Of a stretch of DNA of 51,720 nucleotides, positions 39,841 through 47,042 are shown in pieces (position 1 is the first letter of the stretch; each line of letters opens with the position of its first letter). Below the pieces are notes generated by a model that was given only the letters and a program-made list of their open reading frames with translations, ran no database searches and was not told where the DNA came from. Made by a program: the position numbers and the translations under genes. Origin of the DNA: an uncultured Dorea sp. (GTDB lineage: Bacteria; Bacillota; Clostridia; Lachnospirales; Lachnospiraceae); NCBI GenBank assembly GCA_910589275.1, contig CAJUTH010000026.1:1-51720 (forward strand). Direction: 5' to 3'.

Positions 39841-40070
39841 GTTACTGTTCACAGGGGCGTGCGGCCCTTGCAGAGAGCTTAGGCACAGGAGGCAAGGCAT
39901 TTTAGAGACGCCCTTAATGAAAGTGAAACCAATACTTACGTAGTCTTAGGAACGAAGGCTTTCCTGAGTTTCTTAGACTACGTTGGTACTGGGTTCACTG
40001 GAATGTTGTCTCGCCCTGCCTCCTGCGCCTAAGCTCTCTGCAAGGGCCACACGCCCCTGTAAACTATAAC
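39841..40070. repeat. 230-bp near-palindromic element (long hairpin, MITE-like)
   Basis: The two halves are inverted copies. The outer about 45 bases (39851-39895 with 40016-40060) match except for three or four positions, covering ACAGGGGCGTG, GGCCCTTGCAGAGAGCTTAGGC and CAGGAGGC. The centre (about 39929-39984) holds a second strong stem built on ACGTAGTCT/AGACTACGT. Between them pairing is weaker but present (AGTGAAACC against GGGTTCACT). No open frame. It fills the gap between the divergent niaR and the small gene at 40097. Confidence 0.85.
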
Positions 40071-40096
40071 TAAATTAAAGAAAGGAGAATCGCTCT

Positions 40097-40363
40097 ATGT
40101 TCCGATTATGGGCAAAAGAATTTAAAGACAACCGAATGCTCCGAGATACCGTCGTCTCCAATGATACGGACGACACCCGCACACATAAAGTCTTTGACGC
40201 ACTAGAAGAGATCTGCTATGAATTTGATCTAAGCAAGCCAATCTGGCTGGACAATACAATTAAGGAGTTTCAGAGACATTCCAAGACAAGATTTTATCAG
40301 GACAATTTTGTGGATTCCGTTGACTTTGACTACCTGGAAATCCAGATTATTGAGGAAGATTAG
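40097..40363 (+). CDS. Small conserved protein of unknown function
   Basis: The product has 88 residues, soluble and acidic, beginning MFRLWAKEFKDNRMLRDTVV and including HKVFDALEEICYEFDLSKPIWLDN. AAAGGAG precedes the ATG. I recall proteins of this form widely in clostridia, but no function is known to me. It is transcribed alone and is followed by a terminator. Confidence 0.75.
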   Translation: MFRLWAKEFKDNRMLRDTVVSNDTDDTRTHKVFDALEEICYEFDLSKPIWLDNTIKEFQRHSKTRFYQDNFVDSVDFDYLEIQIIEED

Positions 40364-40401
40364 CCAGCTCTGCGCCCATGGCGCGCAAACAAGAAGAGAA
40401 C

Positions 40402-40430
40402 TCTGCCATACCTGTTTTCAGGCGGCAGAG
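40402..40430. terminator. Bidirectional terminator between convergent genes
   Basis: ACTCTGCC (40401-40408 region) pairs with GGCAGAGT (about 40424-40431), and inner CCTG/CAGG extends the stem around TTTT. T/C-rich sequence follows to the right and GA-rich (TTCTC on the other strand) to the left. It separates the small gene ending at 40363 from the permease gene ending at 40460. Confidence 0.6.
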
Positions 40431-40459
40431 TCCTTCTTTCCTCCGGCAGGCGGAACCTG

Positions 40460-41866
40460 TTATTCTGTTTTGATCGCTGCAAGAGGGCTGAGCCGCATCG
40501 CCCGCAGCGCGGGGAAATATCCTGCCAGCGTCCCAACGAGCATCGCAAATCCCATTGCCGCAAGTACCAGCCATACCGGTATATAGGAAATGTTTCCTTC
40601 GATTCCCATAGCCGCCCCATGGCCGGTCAATATGTTGATAATTCCCGACAGCATAAAGCTTAGTATCATTCCCGTCACTCCGCCGATCAAACCGATAAAT
40701 GCCGCCTCCATCAAGAACATCTGCTTGATATTCTTTAAGCTGCAGCCAAGAACCTTAATAACGCCGATTTCCTTTGTTCGCTCATAGATCGACATCATCA
40801 TAGTATTCGCAATACCAATTGCCGCTACCAGCAGAGAAACCGCCCCGATTCCTCCAAGTACTGCCTGAATCACAGCAAGCTGTTTCTTCGCGCTCTCCAG
40901 AAGCTCTGCGTTGGTGCTGGCATTATAGCCCGCCCCGCGGATATCCGCTACAACCTTTTCCACCAAATCTGCATCGTCAACCTTCACCTGCGCAGATGAA
41001 TAAGAAAATTCTTTATACGGTTTACCGCTTTTTGTGGTAGGCTGTCCCGGTATCGTCCTTCCGCTGAATTCCTTTTTTAACACCTGCTTTAAGGTCTCTA
41101 GATCGCAATATACATTGTAATATCCATTCTTATAGGTGTCTGGATCTCCGTCTACCACTCCGCTTGCTCTTACTGCATGCTTTTCCGCCTTCTTTACCGT
41201 CGGCTGCTGATTTTCCGGATTCTCCGCCGTCCCAAACGCCGGCCCCTCCTGCGCCGCATAGTAGCCTTCCTGGTCAAGGATCAAAAATATCGTATCTTTC
41301 TGCATATCGATATCCGGCAGCTCTCCCGTCTCATAATATCCATTGCCAGTACCTTTCTCATAGAAATTCGTGATAATTCCGTTCCCATAAACCAATTCCA
41401 GCGTACTGGTACCCGTTGCGGGAAGCCTTCCTCCCTTCGCCAGATCCAATTTCAACTCTTCCATCGCCTCCGGCGTCAGCGCCTCTAACTGAGCCCAGCC
41501 TTCATACCCGCCTTTTAACAGGATAATTGACATCTCATACTGAGGCCGCACGCTCGTCACATGCTCTAGCTTTGCAAGTTCTTTGATCGCGGCATCCGTA
41601 AGCCGTTTATCCGACTTCTCTTCATCGCCGCCGTCCCCATAATAGACCATGCTGTCGCCTGCGTCTGCGCCGGTCACGCTGATCGTATTAAGTCCCCCCA
41701 TCATTTCCAGCTCTTCGTATATGGATGCCTGCAGTCCCAGGCCCAGGGAAATCATTACCACTATAGAAGTCGTTCCAATCATGACGCCCAATACAGTAAG
41801 GAAGGTACGGAGTTTCCTGCGCCTTAAATTACTGCTGCTCATCCTCAGAAGGTCCATCCAGCTCAT
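40460..41866 (-). CDS. MacB/FtsX-type ABC transporter permease
   Basis: The product has 468 residues. It has an N-terminal membrane helix after LRRRKLRTFLTVLGVMIGTTSIVV, a large extracytoplasmic domain (about 45-330), and three C-terminal helices with ERTKEIGVIKVLGCSLKNI, the standard FtsX/MacB core. The ATG at 41866 lies eight bases after GGAGGAGGG and overlaps the upstream CARDB-like gene by 38 bases. With that protein and the ATPase it forms a three-part export or mechanotransmission system. Confidence 0.92.
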   Translation of the reverse strand: MSWMDLLRMSSSNLRRRKLRTFLTVLGVMIGTTSIVVMISLGLGLQASIYEELEMMGGLNTISVTGADAGDSMVYYGDGGDEEKSDKRLTDAAIKELAKLEHVTSVRPQYEMSIILLKGGYEGWAQLEALTPEAMEELKLDLAKGGRLPATGTSTLELVYGNGIITNFYEKGTGNGYYETGELPDIDMQKDTIFLILDQEGYYAAQEGPAFGTAENPENQQPTVKKAEKHAVRASGVVDGDPDTYKNGYYNVYCDLETLKQVLKKEFSGRTIPGQPTTKSGKPYKEFSYSSAQVKVDDADLVEKVVADIRGAGYNASTNAELLESAKKQLAVIQAVLGGIGAVSLLVAAIGIANTMMMSIYERTKEIGVIKVLGCSLKNIKQMFLMEAAFIGLIGGVTGMILSFMLSGIINILTGHGAAMGIEGNISYIPVWLVLAAMGFAMLVGTLAGYFPALRAMRLSPLAAIKTE

Positions 41867-43334
41867 CCAGCAATCCCTCCTCCTCTTCTAACAATCTGTG
41901 GGCTTTCCTCTTTTTCTTTATAATAATTACCGCTGCAATGACGATTACAACTGCTAAGGCAGCCACGATAGGTACAATCGGAAGTCCGCCCTTGGGTTCC
42001 TCCATCATGCCGCTCTCCATCATCATCTCGCTGCTTTCCGCCGCTTCCATTACCATAAGATTAAAGCTTTCCTCTGCCGTTGACACGGAACCTGCTTCAT
42101 CCTCATAAGAAAGCGTCATTTTTACCTTGCCCTCTCCTTCCGAAGCCTTTGTTCCCTCCAGCATCGCATCAATAGCCGTACTAGAACCCGGTTCCAGATT
42201 ACCTAAGAACACTTCTTCTTTTTTGATATCGCTTCCTTCAAATATTGCTTTTACATTATATAATTTAATCCGGCCAAGATTATACAAATTACAAGATACA
42301 TTTGCCTCTGAGCCTACTTCCACACTCTCCGGCGTAATCTCAAAATCGCTAAATTCGAATCTAACATTCTGTTTTACCGGAATAGAGAGACTTGCTCCCG
42401 CTTCTATCTGCGCAGCGTCACTATCCTCATATTTCATAGACAGAGCAATCTCATAAGGCTTCTGCACCAAATCCGCCTTCGCGTTCAGCGAAATAGAAAT
42501 ATCCGCCGTACCGTTTGCCGGAATCCCTTCCTTATAAATGGAATTTGATCCGGAAGTCGGAAGAAATGCCGGCGCCGTTGTCTGTTCGTCATTGCCCTCC
42601 GTCGGCGCCTGTAGCTCAAAGAGCATATTGCTTACCTTTGTTTTTCTTGATGTATTCTTTAAATGAACCGTCAGGACAAAATCACTTCCCGCTTTTACTT
42701 CCGCGGGATTCGTGGTAAATCCGGTCACAATCACCCTAGGCACTGAACCGTTTCCGGAGGAACCGGAGCCGCCGCCCCCGCCCACATAAGCCGCCTCGCC
42801 CATATCAAAGCCTCCGGTAAGCGGCTCAGACTGAACCGGCTCTTCCTGCTTCGCCGAAGTATTTACATAAAAAGACTCTTCTGTCGCTATAGCCCGCTCA
42901 CTTTCATTACCACTATCATCCTCCGTTTTTACCTTCGCCGTAACCTTGAACGTCAATTGGTACCGCTCCGCGCCCGCGTCGTCCCTCTGGGTGAAATTAA
43001 ACTTAACGCTGCCAGTACTTCCCGCATCCAGTTCAGGCAATTCCTGCACATACTTCTGGTAGTCGGTCACAAAGGGCCAGTCAGACCCCCGGTCTTTTAA
43101 AATGGGGGATACCACAATATTTGTAACCTTCTCCGTACCGGTATTCGTGATATTCAGCACAAAATCCTGCGGCTCTCCGCATTGATACGTCTGTACTTTA
43201 TTTTCCGGTGCTTCTATTTTTAACGGCGACGGTGCCTCTTCTGCAGCCTTCGCCGGAAGATTCTCCAGCCCTGCCGCTCCCAGCAAAACTGCCGCCATAC
43301 ATAACTTTGCCAGCCACCTATTTACTCTCTTCAT
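41829..43334 (-). CDS. Membrane-anchored CARDB/COG1361-like protein of an ABC system
   Basis: The product has 501 residues. It has a signal peptide (1-30, ending LPAKAAE), repeated beta-sandwich domains of the CARDB/NEW3 type (for example VLNITNTGTEKVTNIVVSP, FVLTVHLKNTSRKTKVSNML, NVSCNLYNLGRIKLYNVKA), and a C-terminal membrane helix before an acidic tail. A Gly/Ser linker (GGGGSGSSGNGS) is at about 190-202. It sits between the ATPase and the permease genes with overlaps of 4 and 38 bases. It is probably an accessory adaptor working outside the membrane for the MacB-like transporter. Confidence 0.85.
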   Translation of the reverse strand: MKRVNRWLAKLCMAAVLLGAAGLENLPAKAAEEAPSPLKIEAPENKVQTYQCGEPQDFVLNITNTGTEKVTNIVVSPILKDRGSDWPFVTDYQKYVQELPELDAGSTGSVKFNFTQRDDAGAERYQLTFKVTAKVKTEDDSGNESERAIATEESFYVNTSAKQEEPVQSEPLTGGFDMGEAAYVGGGGGSGSSGNGSVPRVIVTGFTTNPAEVKAGSDFVLTVHLKNTSRKTKVSNMLFELQAPTEGNDEQTTAPAFLPTSGSNSIYKEGIPANGTADISISLNAKADLVQKPYEIALSMKYEDSDAAQIEAGASLSIPVKQNVRFEFSDFEITPESVEVGSEANVSCNLYNLGRIKLYNVKAIFEGSDIKKEEVFLGNLEPGSSTAIDAMLEGTKASEGEGKVKMTLSYEDEAGSVSTAEESFNLMVMEAAESSEMMMESGMMEEPKGGLPIVPIVAALAVVIVIAAVIIIKKKRKAHRLLEEEEGLLDELDGPSEDEQQ

Positions 43335-44083
43335 GATTCCAAAACCTCCCTGCCTTCTGCCTGATCTTTTTTCTTAGCCAAATCCGTTTCCCGCTTCCGT
43401 CTATCCTCAATTCGGACAATTTTGCCGTCTATAATATGGAATACTCTGTCCGCATATTCCGCCAGATGGTTATCATGAGTTACCATTACCAGCGTCATAT
43501 TCTGCTCTCTGACAATCTGCTTCATCAGCATCATAACCTCTTCCGACGTATGGGAATCCAGATTTCCCGTCGGCTCATCTGCAAATATAATATCCGGCTC
43601 CACCACCAAAGCCCTTGCCACGCCTACGCGCTGCTGCTGGCCGCCGGACATCTGTGTAGGCAGATGCTTTCCATGCTTTTCCAGCTTTACTAATTTTAAA
43701 AGCTTCTCCGCCCTTTTCATGCGGACGCTCTTCGGCACTCCCCGAAAGCTTAATGGAAGCGCAATATTCTCCAATGCATTCATCGTGCCAAGCAGATGAA
43801 ATGATTGGAAGATAAATCCCACATGCTGCCGCCTGAAAGTAACTAACTGCTCTTCGTTCATCTTCTCAATATGCTGTCCGCTGATAATAACCTCTCCCTT
43901 TGTAGGATGCTCCAAGCCTGCCAGCATATTAAGAAGCGTAGACTTTCCTGAACCGGAGGTTCCCACAATCGCACAAAACTCTCCCTTATATATGGTAAAA
44001 TCCACGCCGTCCAGAGCCCGGACGACTTCATCTCCCAAACGGTAGAGCTTATACAGATGCTTCACTTCTATGACTTTTCTCAT
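43331..44083 (-). CDS. LolD/MacB-type ABC transporter ATPase
   Basis: The product has 250 residues with Walker A GTSGSGKST, signature MSGGQQQRVGVARAL, Walker B DIIFADEPTGNLDS, and the LolD-type EEQLVTFRRQHVGFIFQ. It drives the permease encoded two genes downstream. GGAGG precedes the ATG. First gene of a three-gene unit whose stops and starts overlap. Confidence 0.94.
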   Translation of the reverse strand: MRKVIEVKHLYKLYRLGDEVVRALDGVDFTIYKGEFCAIVGTSGSGKSTLLNMLAGLEHPTKGEVIISGQHIEKMNEEQLVTFRRQHVGFIFQSFHLLGTMNALENIALPLSFRGVPKSVRMKRAEKLLKLVKLEKHGKHLPTQMSGGQQQRVGVARALVVEPDIIFADEPTGNLDSHTSEEVMMLMKQIVREQNMTLVMVTHDNHLAEYADRVFHIIDGKIVRIEDRRKRETDLAKKKDQAEGREVLES

Positions 44084-44169
44084 TGCGCCCTCCTTCCCTC
44101 CTTTTCATTTTCCCAGTATAGTCCTCAAATCATAAGAAATCCGGTAGTAAATCCTTAAATTTTTCTTAA

Positions 44170-44221
44170 AAATCAGATACTGCACTACAGCGGCCGCAAT
44201 GAGTCCCTGCAATGCAGTATC
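44170..44221 (-). terminator. Rho-independent terminator after the YtrA-type operon
   Basis: GATACTGCA (44176-44184) and TGCAGTATC (44213-44221) pair perfectly. Read leftward the hairpin is followed by TGATTTTTAAG. Its interior holds GCGGCCGC. A smaller hairpin, AAACCT/AGGTTT, lies just before it. It ends the operon 46142-44264. Confidence 0.65.
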
Positions 44222-44263
44222 CCTAAACCTGATAGGTTTCCCTAATATAAACGCGCTGGTACG

Positions 44264-45076
44264 TTAACTTAGGTTTAACTTCTTCTTCATCAAAAGATAA
44301 GCCACCGCATAAAATCCAACTGCCGTAATCAGTGTAGTTGCCATTGAAACAAGATACGTCTTTACGTAAAACTGATATAGGAAAGTCTCATCCGCCGCTC
44401 CCACAAAAATTGAGAAACCAGTCGCCGCTCCGATCACGCCGGTGATAATGCTTACGATCATGTTAATGCTGAAATAGGCGACAATCGCTCCCAGCACCCT
44501 GTGATTAGAAAATAGCTGCCCGACTGCAATCGACACATACAGCATCACTACATTTGAAACGGCTGAAACTACCAATAACCAGATAACCGCCAAAAATATT
44601 TTACCATAGCCAAAGGAAGATGGGAAGCCCATTGCCGCCAGCATGTCATCCTTATACAGCATAAATTCCTGTATAACCGGCTGATACAACACCAAAATCA
44701 AAATGCTCAGCGTTATCAGCACGATGTCGGCAAACATCCATACGCTGCCGGTAATCGTTTTTGAAATTAATAGCTGTCCTTTTGTAACAGGAAGCGTATG
44801 GGTCAGATACCCCTCGTCGGAATATATATTTTTATAAAAATGAATGGCTATCATCATAAGCGTTCCAAATAGCGCGGTCATAAACAATATCACATATATC
44901 ATAATCCCAATCGACATAATGATCAATCCGACATCCGATAACCCGCCCGGATTCTGCATCATCCTTTTTATAAATAAGAATCGTCCTATAGCCGCAGTAA
45001 CCAGAAGCATGGCATGAATCGCAATCAGATAGCGGTTTAAAGCCTTAAAGTCATATTTTATTAATTTCCCTAACAT
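44264..45076 (-). CDS. ABC-2 type permease of a YtrA-type operon
   Basis: The product has 270 residues with six hydrophobic segments. It begins MLGKLIKYDFKALNRYLIAIHAM, and the loop FYKNIYSDEGYLTHTLPVTKGQLLISK (the 'YLTHTLPV' box is typical of these permeases) follows the second helix. It overlaps the ATPase gene by seven bases. Function by family: cell-envelope stress or antibiotic export. Confidence 0.88.
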   Translation of the reverse strand: MLGKLIKYDFKALNRYLIAIHAMLLVTAAIGRFLFIKRMMQNPGGLSDVGLIIMSIGIMIYVILFMTALFGTLMMIAIHFYKNIYSDEGYLTHTLPVTKGQLLISKTITGSVWMFADIVLITLSILILVLYQPVIQEFMLYKDDMLAAMGFPSSFGYGKIFLAVIWLLVVSAVSNVVMLYVSIAVGQLFSNHRVLGAIVAYFSINMIVSIITGVIGAATGFSIFVGAADETFLYQFYVKTYLVSMATTLITAVGFYAVAYLLMKKKLNLS

Positions 45077-45771
45077 CTGAATACCTCCCTGAATAACATA
45101 TCTATTGATTTCTTCTGCTCCATACGGATCTCATCCACCGTAGCGTTTAATACTGCCTGCCCATTCTGCAGAAATATCACGCGGTCCAGAATTTTTTCAA
45201 TATCCGATATCAAATGCGTAGATATGAGGATTGTCGCGTTTTCATTATAATTCGTCAGAATCGTATTTAATATATAATCCCTTGCCGCCGGATCGACGCC
45301 GCCGATCGGTTCATCCAGAATATAAAGCGATGCTTCTCTGCTCATAACCATAACAAGCTGTACCTTCTCTCTTGTTCCCTTCGACAGCGCCCGGAGTCTT
45401 GCATGCAGGCTGATGCCTAATGCCTCCAGCATCTGCTGGGCTCTTTCCCTCCTGAAATCTTCATAAAAATCTTCAAAATAGGAAACCAAATCCCGCACCT
45501 TCCAGGACGGCGCCAAATAAGTCCTCTCCGGCAGATATGAGATCATCTTCTTTGTTTCCACTCCCGGCAGGTTCCCGTCAATATGAATACTGCCTTCCGA
45601 TGGCACCAACAGGTCGTTGATCAGCTTAATCAGCGTCGTCTTACCGCTTCCGTTTGGCCCCAGCAGTCCCACAATCTGTCCACGCTCCAAAGATAGATTC
45701 AAATTCGATAAAGCCCACTGCCCATTTCCATAGGTCTTCGATAAACCATAACATTCTAAAATTGGTTTCAT
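45070..45771 (-). CDS. ABC transporter ATPase of a YtrA-type operon
   Basis: The product has 233 residues with Walker A GPNGSGKTT, signature LSKGTREKVQLVMVMSR, Walker B ASLYILDEPIGGVDPAARD, and the H-loop STHLISDIEK. The ATG overlaps the GntR gene stop (ATGA). It energises the permease encoded next. Confidence 0.94.
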   Translation of the reverse strand: MKPILECYGLSKTYGNGQWALSNLNLSLERGQIVGLLGPNGSGKTTLIKLINDLLVPSEGSIHIDGNLPGVETKKMISYLPERTYLAPSWKVRDLVSYFEDFYEDFRRERAQQMLEALGISLHARLRALSKGTREKVQLVMVMSREASLYILDEPIGGVDPAARDYILNTILTNYNENATILISTHLISDIEKILDRVIFLQNGQAVLNATVDEIRMEQKKSIDMLFREVFRC

Positions 45772-46142
45772 TCTTTCTTCTCTCCCTTCATTGCCTCCTC
45801 AAATAATACCCGGATCTCTTCTTCTTTCAATCCAAGGCTTCGCATATTTTCAAAAAACTCCGCAAGATACTTTCCCGCCTGTTCTCTCTTAAGTTCTTTT
45901 ATCAATTCCTCATCCTCCGTAATGAATCGTCCGCTGGTACGCTGGGAATATACCAAGCCTCCCCGCTCCAGCTCAGACAGCGCCTTCTGCATCGTATTAG
46001 GATTCACCGCCGCTTCAACCGCCAGTTCCCGTACCGACGGGAGTTTATCGCCCGGTCCATACTTTCCTGAAATAATATCCCTCTGAATCTGTTCCATCAG
46101 TTGTAAATATATCGGCATGTTATTATCCAAATTCCATGTCAT
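45768..46142 (-). CDS. GntR-family repressor, YtrA subfamily
   Basis: The product has 124 residues. The N-terminal winged helix (IYLQLMEQIQRDIISGKY; KLPSVRELAVEAAVNPNTMQKALSELE) is followed by a short helical tail, without the large effector domain of other GntR proteins. This is the YtrA form, which represses its own ABC operon and is released by cell-wall-active antibiotics in Bacillus. A perfect palindromic operator and promoter lie directly upstream. Confidence 0.93.
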   Translation of the reverse strand: MTWNLDNNMPIYLQLMEQIQRDIISGKYGPGDKLPSVRELAVEAAVNPNTMQKALSELERGGLVYSQRTSGRFITEDEELIKELKREQAGKYLAEFFENMRSLGLKEEEIRVLFEEAMKGEKKE

Positions 46143-46167
46143 TGTATCACCTCTCTTAAATTGTTTT

Positions 46168-46207
46168 ACTGTATTAAGTTAATAATACAATAATGCATTA
46201 ATACAGT
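46168..46207 (-). promoter_or_regulatory. YtrA-type operator: perfect 10-bp inverted repeat
   Basis: ACTGTATTAA (46168-46177) and TTAATACAGT (46198-46207) are perfect inverted copies with a 20-bp gap. One half lies between the -35 and -10 of the promoter and the other just downstream of the start of transcription. This placement would let a dimeric GntR repressor block the promoter. Confidence 0.75.
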
Positions 46208-46215
46208 TTTGTCAA
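46187..46215 (-). promoter_or_regulatory. Sigma-A promoter of the YtrA-type operon
   Basis: Read leftward, TTGACA (46215-46210) and TATTGT (46192-46187) are separated by 17 bases. It overlaps the palindromic operator. The start of transcription would be near 46180, 38 bases before the GntR start codon. Confidence 0.65.
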
Positions 46216-46231
46216 GCGGTTTTGAAAAAAA

Positions 46232-46303
46232 TTTTCTACCTGTGAGGTCTCGGTATGCGGCAGTTCCCTGAGACAGCCTAACCGAGGCCGCGCAGGTGGA
46301 AAA
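46232..46303. ncRNA. 72-nt structured element of unknown function
   Basis: Two stacked stems: 11 bp (46232-46242 with 46293-46303) and 9 bp GGTCTCGGT/ACCGAGGCC (46246-46254 with 46281-46289), separated by a 3+3 internal loop. The 26-nt apical part contains GGC...GCC. It lies between the divergent GntR and GPP34-like genes. I do not recognise a riboswitch or known RNA family. It could be a leader element or a small RNA; which strand is used is unclear. Confidence 0.35.
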
Positions 46304-46382
46304 TTATCCGGTAGGTAATTGTCCCTCCGCCCTTATATGTGATATGATATACGGTATAATAAGTATATATCGGAGTAGAATT

Positions 46383-47042
46383 ATGAAAGACATTACTACA
46401 GCAGAAGCATATTTTTTATGTGCGGTACAAAGTAAGGGAAAGATATTCGGACATGACGACATCAAGATTGCGTGCCTCTTATCAGCCGTTTTCCATGAAA
46501 TGAAAGATTCCGGCCTCATTGAACTGGCCGGAACAAAAATAGAACTTATTCAGAAAAAAGAACTGCCTGCGGACTGTGCCGCTTATCTGACTCCTATCCT
46601 AGAGCACTTACGGGAACTGGATTCACTGGAGCTTAGGATCATTATGCAGGATTATAACAGCGGATGGTCCGACCGGCGGCTGAATGCGCTTACCACCGCA
46701 ATCGGAACCGGGCTGGCGGACCGCGGTCTCGCCACCAAAGCAAAACTTGGCCTTTTTAACGGACGGGTTTATTTCATGCCCCATCAGACGGCCATCCCCT
46801 CACTGGCCGCCGAGCTTCTAGTAAACATTCTTTATCAAACACCCATCGCATCCGAAGATGGCTTCTTGTGGCTTCTTCTGGAAAAAAGCTCCTGCATACC
46901 CAAAGATTTTTCAGAGCAGCAGAGGCAGGAAATTCACGAAAGGATCGCCGCCGCCATCTGGTCCGCACCGGAAGGGGAACTGGCCAGGCTGGATAAGTTC
47001 ACCGATAAACTGCTGTCCATGGTTAAACATTATCCTATATAG
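46383..47042 (+). CDS. GPP34/GOLPH3-like protein
   Basis: From the ATG at 46383 (GGAG seven bases upstream) the product has 219 residues, all helical and soluble. The N-terminal region ITTAEAYFLCAVQSKGKIFG and the block IACLLSAVFHEMKDSGLIELAGTKI resemble the GPP34 (Golgi phosphoprotein 3) family, whose eukaryotic members bind PI4P on membranes. Bacterial members are of unknown role. This call is from pattern only. The frame is open 29 residues upstream but includes the structured element. A TATAAT at about 46353 could be its -10. Its 3' end overlaps recD2 by eight bases, convergently. Confidence 0.55.
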   Translation: MKDITTAEAYFLCAVQSKGKIFGHDDIKIACLLSAVFHEMKDSGLIELAGTKIELIQKKELPADCAAYLTPILEHLRELDSLELRIIMQDYNSGWSDRRLNALTTAIGTGLADRGLATKAKLGLFNGRVYFMPHQTAIPSLAAELLVNILYQTPIASEDGFLWLLLEKSSCIPKDFSEQQRQEIHERIAAAIWSAPEGELARLDKFTDKLLSMVKHYPI

